This document shows positions 54,845-62,857 of a DNA stretch of 64,000 nt, in pieces. Below the pieces are notes generated by a model. That model searched no databases. It had not been told where the DNA came from and was given only the letters and a program-made list of their open reading frames with translations. Within the stretch, counting starts at the first letter, position 1, and each line of letters starts with the position of its first letter. This stretch comes from Dokdonella_A sp044227025 (GTDB lineage Bacteria; Pseudomonadota; Gammaproteobacteria; Xanthomonadales; Rhodanobacteraceae): positions 372,001 to 436,000 of the forward strand of contig NZ_JBGAFX010000002.1 of NCBI RefSeq assembly GCF_044227025.1, written 5' to 3'. Made by a program: the position numbers and the translations under genes.

Positions 54845-55747
54845 TCAACCGCCTGTGCGCGCCAGCGTGCGGATCGGCACGCACAGGTCCAGATCGAAAT
54901 GCGACCAGTCGGTCGCCGCTTCCTTGTCGAGGAACACCTCGATCGCGGGCGCGTGTTCGGGTTCGTACGCGCTGTGGATCAGCCACCCGCGGAACAGGTA
55001 GCCCCACGCCGTCGCCACCGTGCGCAGATCTCCCGACACGTGCGCGACCGCGTAGCGCATCGGCGGCAACGTCAGCGTCGACATGCCCTCGGCAACCGCG
55101 AACGGCGACGACGAGGCGAAACACACTTCGTATCGATACAACTCCCGCGGTGTCACGTGCGGATCGTCGATCGACATGCCGAACAGCGTGCCCTCCGCCA
55201 GGATGCCCTCGCGCCGCGCCCACGCCACCATTTCGCCGAATGCCGCGAGCACGCGCCCGCCTTCGAACGCATTCACGACCCGCAGGTACGCGATGCGTCG
55301 TTCGGGCAGGTCAACCAGGCGCACCGGGAACGCGGCGCGCTGTTCCTCCGCGCTCATGGGCAGACGATAGTCGAGCTCCGGAAACGGTTCTTTGCGGATC
55401 TTGCTCTCGCCCATCTCGCCCTTGCGGCGGAAGCGGCTCGGCGTCGTGTCGTACGCCGCGCGGAACGCGCGCGAGAACGCGGCCGACGAGGAGAAGCCGC
55501 AGTCGAGCGCGATGTCGGTGGCGCTGCGGTCCGAATAGCGCAACAGGCGCGCGGCCTTCTCGATGCGCGCGCGATTCGCGAACGCATTGACGGTTTCGCC
55601 GGTCACCGCGCCGAAGATGCGATGGGAGTGGAATTCCGAGAACCCCGCGACGCGCGCGAGTTCGTCCAGCCGCACCGGCCGGTCCAGGTGCGCGCGCAGG
55701 TGGTCGACGACGCGATCGATGCGCGCGGCGTAGTCGGAGTTCGCCAC
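54845..55747 (-). CDS. AraC-family regulator with GyrI-like effector domain
   Basis: 300 residues. N-terminal AraC DNA-binding domain: VVDHLRAHLDRPVRLDELARVAGFSEFHSHRIF, then ARLLRYSDRSATDIALDCGFSSSAAFSRAFR. From residue 120 a GyrI-like / Rob-type domain binds small molecules: VRLVDLPERRIAYLRVVNAF, then FGMSIDDPHVTP, then RYAVAHVSGDLRTV. The layout matches Rob/DUF-GyrI regulators that respond to toxic compounds. GTG 55747 is chosen, since the AraC domain begins here and ATG starts far upstream would add unrelated sequence. It may control the VOC gene downstream. Confidence 0.87.
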   Translation of the reverse strand: MANSDYAARIDRVVDHLRAHLDRPVRLDELARVAGFSEFHSHRIFGAVTGETVNAFANRARIEKAARLLRYSDRSATDIALDCGFSSSAAFSRAFRAAYDTTPSRFRRKGEMGESKIRKEPFPELDYRLPMSAEEQRAAFPVRLVDLPERRIAYLRVVNAFEGGRVLAAFGEMVAWARREGILAEGTLFGMSIDDPHVTPRELYRYEVCFASSSPFAVAEGMSTLTLPPMRYAVAHVSGDLRTVATAWGYLFRGWLIHSAYEPEHAPAIEVFLDKEAATDWSHFDLDLCVPIRTLARTGG

Positions 55748-55749
55748 CG

Positions 55750-55890
55750 TCAGAACGGAATCGCGAAGTTGTCCCACGCCGGTGCATGGCTGGCGTCGTT
55801 CGCCGCCGTGTTCCACGCGGACATCGAGCGCAACGGCGTCGCAGTCACAAGCGCGCATGAAACGTGCTGGATGACGAATGACCGATGCAT
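55750..55890 (-). CDS. Possible 46-residue leader ORF upstream of the AraC-GyrI gene
   Basis: ATG 55890 has GGAG 8 bases upstream and the frame ends in a TGA two bases before the regulator GTG, an arrangement that would couple translation of both. The peptide (MHRSFVIQHVSC, then AWNTAANDASHAPAWDNFAIPF) is not similar to anything recognised. Third positions are mostly G/C in the second half. It could equally be chance. The rest of the gap (55891-56159) shows no gene. Confidence 0.25.
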   Translation of the reverse strand: MHRSFVIQHVSCALVTATPLRSMSAWNTAANDASHAPAWDNFAIPF

Positions 55891-56159
55891 GACATTCTCC
55901 AGGTACATGACCACGCTCAACGCCCCATGATCGCTGGCAAGGCGATCGTACGCTGCCGGTATCGCCGCCGATACCGGCGAAGAGCAGCACGCGGCCATCG
56001 CGCCGCCAGCCGCAAGGACTCGCGGGCCGGCTGCCGCTCTCGAACACGCCGAATTGGCGGCCGACGCCGAAGCCGGTGCGGAACACTGACGCCTTCCGCG
56101 ACACCTTCAGGTTGCGAAGCCGCGCCTTGGAAACGCCGATGCGGCACACTGGAGCCCGC

Positions 56160-57530
56160 ATGCATCCCTCCAAGCCAATGCGTCTGTGCACCCTCGCCAC
56201 GCTGGCCTGCATGACGTTGCGGATGGCCGCCGCAGCCAGCGTGGCGATCGTCGACACCACGGTGGTCGATGTCGAACACGACCGCGACGCGACCCACCGC
56301 ACGGTGCTTGTCGAAGGCGATCGCATCACGTCGATCGCCGCCGCGAACGACGCGCGCATTCCCGTCGACGCCGTGCGCGTGGATGGCCGCGGCCGCTGGC
56401 TCATCCCCGGGCTCGTCGACATGCACGTGCACCTCTTCAACACGGTGTCGCATCGACCGCCGAACGACTGGGCACTGCCGCTGTTCGTGGCCAACGGCGT
56501 GACAGGCGTGCGCGAGATGAGCGCGGACGCGCAATCGATTGAACGGCTGCGGCAGTGGCGGCGCGAAACCGATGCGGGCGAGCGCATCGCGCCACGCGTA
56601 CTTGCCGCGGGCATCGCCGCGCGCATCTCCGACGCAGCGGACGCGCGACGCGAGGTCGCGGCGATCGCCGACAGCGGTGCCGACTTCGTGAAGGTGTTTT
56701 CCGAGGTCGGCACGCCGGAGTGGCACGCGCTGCTCGCCGCTGCGCGCGAACGCGGACTGCCGGTGGCGGGACACGTGCCGGCCGCGGTCGCGCTGCTCGA
56801 CGCCGCCGCGCAGGGACAACGCAGCGCCGAGCACCTCATGCAGGCGTACGAAGCGTGCTCGTCGATCGAAGGCACGCTGCTGCGGGAACGCAGCGGACTT
56901 GCGGGCCAGGCACTGGCCGACCTGCGTGATGCGCAGGAGTCGCGTGCACTCGAAGCATTCGACCGGCGAGCATGCAGCCGCGTCGCGCGGCAGCTCGCCA
57001 CGAGTGGCCAGTGGCAGGTTCCCACGCTCGCGCTGCCCTGGGCCGAAGCGCATCGCTCCGCATCGGCAGACGCGGACCCGCGCTGGCGTCTCCTGCGCGC
57101 CGATGAACGCACGCGCTGGTCGCGCATCCTTGGCGAACTTGCCGCACACCCCGATCCGCTGGCCGGGCGCCGCTGGCACGGCGCACGCTCGATCATGGCG
57201 GTGTTCCGTCGTGCGGGCGTGCCGATGATGACGGGCACGGACGCACCGATGCCCGAGGTCTATCCCGGATTCTCGCTTCAGGACGAACTCGCGCGGTTCG
57301 TCGATGCGGGCTACACGCCGCGCGAGGCCCTGCGCGCGGCGACGCTCGCGCCTGCGCGTTTCCTCGGCCAGGACGCGACGAGTGGTTCGATCGCGCCGGG
57401 CAAGCGCGCCGACCTCGTGCTGCTCGCCGCCGACCCCACGCGCGATGTGCGCAATACCCGGCGGATCGACGCCGTGGTCCTCGGCGGCCGCGTACTGCGG
57501 CGCGCCGAGCTCGATGCCTTGCTGCGCTGA
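56160..57530 (+). CDS. Imidazolonepropionase-like amidohydrolase, probably exported
   Basis: 456 residues. A hydrophobic N-terminal segment with Ala-rich end (RLCTLATLACMTLRMAAAAS) suggests export. Composite amidohydrolase domain: metal site HVH at residues 89-91 (GLVDMHVHLF), a lysine region GADFVKVFSEVG, GLPVAGHVP, and the final Asp in MTGTDAPMPEVYPGFSLQDELARFVDAG. The C-terminal GKRADLVLL strand completes the small beta domain. These enzymes hydrolyse amide bonds, often cyclic dipeptides or acyl-prolines; the substrate here is unknown. ATG 56160 has TGGAG upstream. Confidence 0.85.
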   Translation: MHPSKPMRLCTLATLACMTLRMAAAASVAIVDTTVVDVEHDRDATHRTVLVEGDRITSIAAANDARIPVDAVRVDGRGRWLIPGLVDMHVHLFNTVSHRPPNDWALPLFVANGVTGVREMSADAQSIERLRQWRRETDAGERIAPRVLAAGIAARISDAADARREVAAIADSGADFVKVFSEVGTPEWHALLAAARERGLPVAGHVPAAVALLDAAAQGQRSAEHLMQAYEACSSIEGTLLRERSGLAGQALADLRDAQESRALEAFDRRACSRVARQLATSGQWQVPTLALPWAEAHRSASADADPRWRLLRADERTRWSRILGELAAHPDPLAGRRWHGARSIMAVFRRAGVPMMTGTDAPMPEVYPGFSLQDELARFVDAGYTPREALRAATLAPARFLGQDATSGSIAPGKRADLVLLAADPTRDVRNTRRIDAVVLGGRVLRRAELDALLR

Positions 57531-57560
57531 CACCCCAAGCTGCGGCGCGACGGCAGTTCC

Positions 57561-57584
57561 CCCTCTCCCGCTTGCGGGAGAGGG
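57561..57584. repeat. GC-rich palindrome after the amidohydrolase gene
   Basis: CCCTCTCCCGC (57561-57571), TT, GCGGGAGAGGG (57574-57584). A common inverted repeat in this kind of genome; here it may end transcription of the amidohydrolase gene. Confidence 0.7.
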
Positions 57585-57680
57585 TTGGGGTGAGGGGAAG
57601 CGTGCGACAACGTCCGGTGTCGATTGGACAATGCGGAGCGGTCGGTGAGAGCAAGTGCTGCGCCTTCGCACGCTTCCCCT

Positions 57681-57702
57681 CCTCTCCCGCAAGCGGGAGA
57701 GG
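57681..57702. repeat. Second copy of the GC-rich palindrome, opposite orientation
   Basis: CCTCTCCCGC (57681-57690), AA, GCGGGAGAGG (57693-57702). With the copy at 57561 it flanks about 100 bases without a gene between two convergent genes. Confidence 0.7.
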
Positions 57703-57712
57703 TGAGAGCTCC

Positions 57713-59464
57713 TTACGGCACCAGATCCTCGAAGCCGTCTTCAAAGATGAGGTCCACCAGCGAGACGAGCACGGTGACCTGCGGCGCCGCCGTGAAGTTG
57801 CCGTTGCCGGCCTGGTCCGCGGCGATCGGGCACACGCCTGCGCCGAGCATCGTCACCGTCGTGCCGCTCACGCTGCACACGGCGGGATCGAGCGAACTGT
57901 AGACGATGGATGCGCCCGAATTCGGCTTCGCGCTGCTCGCCAACGGTGAAATCTCGAAGGTGGACCCCGCGTCGAACACGCGGCTCGTCTCGGTCTGCGA
58001 CGGGAACGTCAGGGTTTGTCCGGCCGGGTTGATGGTGAGCGACTGCTCGACTTGCGGTGCCGGGTTCCACGCGGCGTCACCGGGCTGATCGGCGGTCAAG
58101 GTGCAGGTTCCGGCAGCGACGATCGAAACGGTCGCCCCGGCCACCGTGCACACCGACGTCGTCGGCGAACCGTACACCACGGCCAACCCGGAACTCGCGC
58201 TCGCGGGAGGACTGACGGAGAAGTTGCCGCCGGGGCTGTAGGTCTGCGCGGATTGCGCATCGAACAGGATGCTCTGGTTGCCCATCGGCGTGACGCTGTT
58301 GCTCGTGCCCTCCGGACCCGGCCCCGCCACATTGCTGGCTACCACTGCGCAGGTGTACGCACTGCCGTTGACGAGGCCCGTCAGCGTGATGGGCGAATTC
58401 CCCGAAGCCGTGACGACGTTTCCGCCCGTGCAGGTGACGCCATAGGTCGGCGGCGACGGGTCGCCTCCATTGTTGGAGGGGTCGCTCCAGCTCAGATCCA
58501 GTTGCGCATCACCGGCCACGGCGAGAACGTTCTGCGGTGCGCTCGGCGCCACCGGATTGACCGTGATGGAATACGGTTGCGAACCACTGCAGCCGCTGTT
58601 GTCCACGACGGTCACCGTGGCGTTGAACGTGCCGAGGGCGGTGGACGTGCCGGAAACGTTTCCGAAAGCGCTCAGCGAAAGGCCGGGAGGCAAGGCTCCC
58701 GCCGTCACGAAGTAACTCGGCGCGCCGAGAGCGCCGGTCTGGCTCAGGTTCTGACTGTAGGCCAGACCCCAACCCGTACTGGGCAGCGTGCTCGGACTTA
58801 TCGTGAGTGCCGGACAGACGTAGGGCGCATACATGGCATTGTCGATGCCGATGTAGTCGGAGTTGCTTCCTGATGCTCCCGCACCGGTGACGAAATAGCG
58901 GAATGCCATGCGCCCGGATGTCGGAGCCGGAAGCCCGGAAATCGTGATGGTGTACTGCGTCCACACCTGCGGGTAGACGCCCGTCACGAGGCTGGGATTG
59001 ATCGACAGCAACAGTGTCGTGAAGTCACCCGTCGCGGTGGCACCGCTACCCACGTTCGTGCTCGCACCGTTCGTGCTGAGGCGGACTTCGAGGCGATCGG
59101 GGTAATCCGTCCCCCCGGCAGGCTTGCGGGTGTAGAACTGGAAGACGTCGCCATTGCGCAGCGTTCGATTCGGCGTCAGCAGCCAATTGCTGATCGTGCC
59201 GATACTGCCGGTGTTGTTGTAGTTGGCCGCGATATACGCATTGGACGCGCCGTTCCACGCATCGAAGGGGCCTCCTGCCGACACCGGCGACCCCTGGAAC
59301 CAGCCGAGGCTGCCGACCGGGGTGCTGTTGTTCTGCAGGACCCAGCCATTGCCTGCAAGCAGGCTGATGTCGTCGAAGTTCTCCGTGAACGACTGCGCGC
59401 AGGCCGACCCGAGCGAACCCGCGAGAAGCACGCCGGCCGCGGCGCGAACGAAGGCTGTCATCAT
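57713..59464 (-). CDS. Exported modular protein: choice-of-anchor J, Ig-like and FN3 domains, ending in IFEDGFE
   Basis: 583 residues. Signal peptide to about residue 23 (SACA before QS). Then a choice-of-anchor J / cleaved-adhesin lectin-like domain (about 25-215, starting SFTENFDDI and including GFQGS-like loops and YIAANYNNTGS), a putative Ig module with GALPPGLSLSAFGNVSGT, a fibronectin type III domain (APQNVLAVAGDAQLDLSWSDP), and two Ig-like modules that include SVCTVAGATVSIVAAGTC. The last resemble modules of the adjacent 955-residue protein. Ends LIFEDGFEDLVP. Likely a secreted or surface adhesin. Confidence 0.82.
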   Translation of the reverse strand: MMTAFVRAAAGVLLAGSLGSACAQSFTENFDDISLLAGNGWVLQNNSTPVGSLGWFQGSPVSAGGPFDAWNGASNAYIAANYNNTGSIGTISNWLLTPNRTLRNGDVFQFYTRKPAGGTDYPDRLEVRLSTNGASTNVGSGATATGDFTTLLLSINPSLVTGVYPQVWTQYTITISGLPAPTSGRMAFRYFVTGAGASGSNSDYIGIDNAMYAPYVCPALTISPSTLPSTGWGLAYSQNLSQTGALGAPSYFVTAGALPPGLSLSAFGNVSGTSTALGTFNATVTVVDNSGCSGSQPYSITVNPVAPSAPQNVLAVAGDAQLDLSWSDPSNNGGDPSPPTYGVTCTGGNVVTASGNSPITLTGLVNGSAYTCAVVASNVAGPGPEGTSNSVTPMGNQSILFDAQSAQTYSPGGNFSVSPPASASSGLAVVYGSPTTSVCTVAGATVSIVAAGTCTLTADQPGDAAWNPAPQVEQSLTINPAGQTLTFPSQTETSRVFDAGSTFEISPLASSAKPNSGASIVYSSLDPAVCSVSGTTVTMLGAGVCPIAADQAGNGNFTAAPQVTVLVSLVDLIFEDGFEDLVP

Positions 59465-59751
59465 GCCCTGCCCTCCGCAACCGCGAGGAGTGGGGCAATG
59501 CGTTCTGGAACAATGGAAATGGACAACATGGACGATCCCCCTGTAGGACGGTGACGTCCGAGTATGCGTTAAGTTTCATTCCGTGAATACGGTCACAGAC
59601 GTACATTTACGAATGTGGCAGCGGCGACCGCATCCGGCGCCATCGAACGTGGTACAGCTGCTCGTCGATGCGCGCCTCGCACAATGCCGCTGCGCACGCA
59701 CGCATCGGGCGGTGATGCAAGCTCGCGTCCGGCAACCCCGCCTCGACGCCC
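59465..59751. other. Gap between two exported-protein genes
   Basis: 287 bases upstream of the 57713-59464 gene and downstream of the 59752-62619 gene. No ORF with gene-like composition was found and no clear terminator. GGAGGGCAGGGC before ATG 59464 is a strong ribosome-binding site. Confidence 0.4.
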
Positions 59752-62619
59752 TCAGCTGCCCTCGAACCCCGACGCGAAGATCCGATCGTCGAACGCGGCG
59801 GTCACGTGGCAATCGCCATGGATCGCGGTCGTCTGCCAGAGGCCGCCACCGATCGACGTGACCGTGCAGGTATCGCCGGTCACGGTGGCCGCGTGCCCCG
59901 CGTCGGCGGTCACGGTGAAACTCGCGATGTCGCCGTCGGTGACCTGCTGCGTCGGTGGCGCGATCGTGCCGCCGCTCGTTGCGGCGACAGCGGTGACCGT
60001 GCGACGCGTCGGCACGACATCGAGCGTCACGGTCGGCGCGTCGTTGTAGTTCGTGTCGCCGGCTTCATCCGCGGTCAACGTGCACGTGCCGGGCGCGAGC
60101 ATGGTCACGGTCGATCCCGCAACCGTGCACATGCTCGTCGTCGTCGATGCGAACACCAGCGGATTGCCCGACGCGCCCATCGTCGCCGACACGCTGAACG
60201 TGCCGCCCGGATGGAACAGCGGCGCCGCCGGTGTCGACGTGAAATTCGTGATCGCCTGCTCCGCTCGCGCAATCGACACGGTCAACGTGGCTTGTGCAGC
60301 GGCATAGGTGCCGTCGCTGCCCTGGTACGCGGTCAACTCGCAGTCGCCCGCGGAGAGGATCGACACGGTCGCGTCGTTCGTCGTGCAGGTGTCCGTCGAC
60401 GCCGAGAGGAACTGCACGGGCTGCGCCGATGCACCCGGCGTCGCCGAAACGCCGAACGTCCCTGCCGGGCTGTACACCGGATTCGCAGGCGTCGCGATGA
60501 AATTCGTGATGGCCTGGTCGCATAGCGGCAGGAAGGTCAGCGTCGTGCTGAAGGCGTCCATCAGGATCATGCCGTGGCTGGTCAGGCCCGCATTCGCACC
60601 GCTGTAGACGTAGGTGAAATCATCCGGGACCGGAAGGATGGATCCGGTGGTATCGAGCAGCGGATATTGCGTACCGCACACCGGTGCGGACGCGCCGTCG
60701 GTGAACTGGAACTGCAGGCCGGTGCCGTTCGTGACCAGGTTGCCGGTCATGGCCAGGTGATCCGACGCGGCCGCCGTCGCACCGAGCTGGAACGCCATCG
60801 TTGCGCCAACCTCCCAGGTCAGCCCACCGATGTCGAGGCGACCGATGCCGCCGTTGATCGCCGGATCGCCGGGCGCGAGGCGTCCGCCGTCGTGCAGCGT
60901 GACCGCGCCGACGACCATCCCGTCGCCGCCGAGGGCTGCACCGCTGTCGATCGTCACGGCCGCCGGCAACATGCCATCGACCGCGAGTTGTCCCTGCGCG
61001 ATCTCGAACGTGCCGAGATCCACGTTGTCCGTCGACGCCAGTACCAGCGTGCCGTCGCCGCCCTTGACCAGGTTCGGCAGCGAGCCGGTCCAGCCGCCGA
61101 TCGAACCGTCGACCGTTTGACGACCCGATGTGACGGACACCGTGGTCGTGCCGCCGAGCAGGAACATCGACGTGCCGCGCGTCGAACCCGCGGTCGCGCC
61201 CACGCCGCCCGAGCCAGGCACACCCGGCGTGAGCGCGCCGACGTCGACGGAACCGTCGGCCCAGGTCAGCGACGCGCCGTTGTCGCCGCGCACGAACAGC
61301 GCAGCACCCAACGCGGCGCCACCGCCCGAACCTGCTGGCGCATTGCCGGTCGTGACACCCGCACCCGGTGCTCCCGCAAAAGGACCGGACTCGCCCAGCA
61401 TCGGCAAGCCGCCGTACGCCGCTGCGCCCGCGCACGCACCGAAGCCGCCGTCGCCGGAGCGATTCCTGCATCCGGTGATATCGCAGTTCAACGCACTGCC
61501 GCCACCGCCGCCGCCACCGAAACCGCCGTCGCCGCCGCCATCGCCGATGGCGAAGGTCCCGTTCTGCGGAAGGAATCCGCCGCCACCGCCGAAATCGCCA
61601 CCGTCGCCGCCACTGCCTTCATGGTCCGCGCCGCCACCGCCGCCGTAGGTGCCGCCGGCGCCGCCATCACCGCCGAAATAGCCGGACGTCGAATGTCCGT
61701 AGCCGCCTCCCCCACCACCACCGAACACCTGCCCTGCACTGCCCGCCGAGTTGCCCAAGCCGCCGGTGCCCGTTCCACCCTGCCCACCAAGGCCGTCCGC
61801 GCCGGCACCGCCGACCGTGCCCGACGCGTCCTGGCCGTTCGACCATGCGCCGCCACCGCCGCCACCGTTGTTGCCACCCGCGCCGCCGTTGCCGGACACG
61901 CCGCCGCCACCACCGCCGCCATTGCTCGTCGCGGAGCCACCGTTGCCGTAATAGCCGCCGCCACCACCGCCCGAGTAGTTGTAGCCCGCGCCGCCATTTC
62001 CACCGAGACCGCCGCCCCCGCCGCCGCCGTTGAAGCCGCCGCTGAAGCTGCCGCCGTTGCCACCGGTAGCGGCGTTGTCGTGGAAGTCCACGTGCGACAG
62101 CACGACCGTGCCGCTATTGACGAACAGGCCACCGCCCGCGCCGAGACCACCGCCGCCGCCATACAAGCCGTCGCCGCCCTTGCCGCCGCGCGCGAGACCG
62201 TGCGCGATGTCGACGTCGGAGATGGTGACGGTTGCACCAGCCGCATCGACGAACAGCACGCGATACGCATCCGCGCCGCTGATCGTCAGGCTCGCAGCAC
62301 CCGGCCCGGTGATGCTCAAGGCCACGCGGATCGGCGGCAAGGGACTTGTGAGCGTGATCGTGCCGCTCACCGCGAACGTGATCACGCGACCCGGCGTCGC
62401 CGTCAGCAAGGCATCGCGCAACGAGCCCGGACCCGAGTCCGCCGTGGTGGTCACGACGTAGGTGTCGAACACCTCGTGCGGCGACGCGGACGTAGCGCCC
62501 TGCGCATTCGCCAGCGCCATGGACAACGCACACGCGACCAGCAGGCTGTGGGGCGGCATGTGCAAGCGGATGCGCGAATCGGCCGGCGCACGGCCGGTCT
62601 TCGAAGGTGTTCGGCTCAT
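59752..62619 (-). CDS. Exported glycine-rich (PGRS-like) surface protein ending in IFASGFE
   Basis: 955 residues. Signal peptide within the first 40. N-terminal domain TTADSGPGSLRDALLTATPGR (CSLREA/PMP-type) followed by DVDIAHGLARGGKGGDG. Residues about 130-420 are a GGxGGxGG-rich region like PE-PGRS. Then an autotransporter-associated strand motif (VKGGDGTLVLASTDN, then LAPGDPAINGGIG), then two Ig-like modules (QAITNFIATPANPVYSPAGTFGVS and QAITNFTSTPAAPLFHPGGTFSVS, split here) and DRIFASGFEGS at the end. No barrel. Long Gly runs and Cys pairs in the modules suggest a large extracellular filament or matrix protein. Confidence 0.85.
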   Translation of the reverse strand: MSRTPSKTGRAPADSRIRLHMPPHSLLVACALSMALANAQGATSASPHEVFDTYVVTTTADSGPGSLRDALLTATPGRVITFAVSGTITLTSPLPPIRVALSITGPGAASLTISGADAYRVLFVDAAGATVTISDVDIAHGLARGGKGGDGLYGGGGGLGAGGGLFVNSGTVVLSHVDFHDNAATGGNGGSFSGGFNGGGGGGGLGGNGGAGYNYSGGGGGGYYGNGGSATSNGGGGGGGVSGNGGAGGNNGGGGGGAWSNGQDASGTVGGAGADGLGGQGGTGTGGLGNSAGSAGQVFGGGGGGGYGHSTSGYFGGDGGAGGTYGGGGGADHEGSGGDGGDFGGGGGFLPQNGTFAIGDGGGDGGFGGGGGGGSALNCDITGCRNRSGDGGFGACAGAAAYGGLPMLGESGPFAGAPGAGVTTGNAPAGSGGGAALGAALFVRGDNGASLTWADGSVDVGALTPGVPGSGGVGATAGSTRGTSMFLLGGTTTVSVTSGRQTVDGSIGGWTGSLPNLVKGGDGTLVLASTDNVDLGTFEIAQGQLAVDGMLPAAVTIDSGAALGGDGMVVGAVTLHDGGRLAPGDPAINGGIGRLDIGGLTWEVGATMAFQLGATAAASDHLAMTGNLVTNGTGLQFQFTDGASAPVCGTQYPLLDTTGSILPVPDDFTYVYSGANAGLTSHGMILMDAFSTTLTFLPLCDQAITNFIATPANPVYSPAGTFGVSATPGASAQPVQFLSASTDTCTTNDATVSILSAGDCELTAYQGSDGTYAAAQATLTVSIARAEQAITNFTSTPAAPLFHPGGTFSVSATMGASGNPLVFASTTTSMCTVAGSTVTMLAPGTCTLTADEAGDTNYNDAPTVTLDVVPTRRTVTAVAATSGGTIAPPTQQVTDGDIASFTVTADAGHAATVTGDTCTVTSIGGGLWQTTAIHGDCHVTAAFDDRIFASGFEGS

Positions 62620-62857
62620 GGTGTTCCCCTGCCGCGACCACACGCGCGCGATCGCCCGCGCCCGGTGCGCAACATACTCCCGCGCGCGCGGCGACACCAT
62701 TGCCGTGGGGCCCGCGGGCGGATCGGAACGGTTGTCCACTCTGCGCACTTTCCCGCCTTGTTCGCGCCGGCCGGGCCACGCGAAGGCAGTGGCCCGGCTC
62801 CGGTTTTATGGCTACTCTGCTGCGCCGACATCGCTCGGTCGGGACAGGGGCACATCG
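62620..62857. other. Divergent promoter region between two exported-protein genes
   Basis: 238 bases between divergent starts at 62619 and 62858. GGGGAACACC before ATG 62619 is a likely ribosome-binding site. No clear promoter pair or operator found. Confidence 0.4.
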
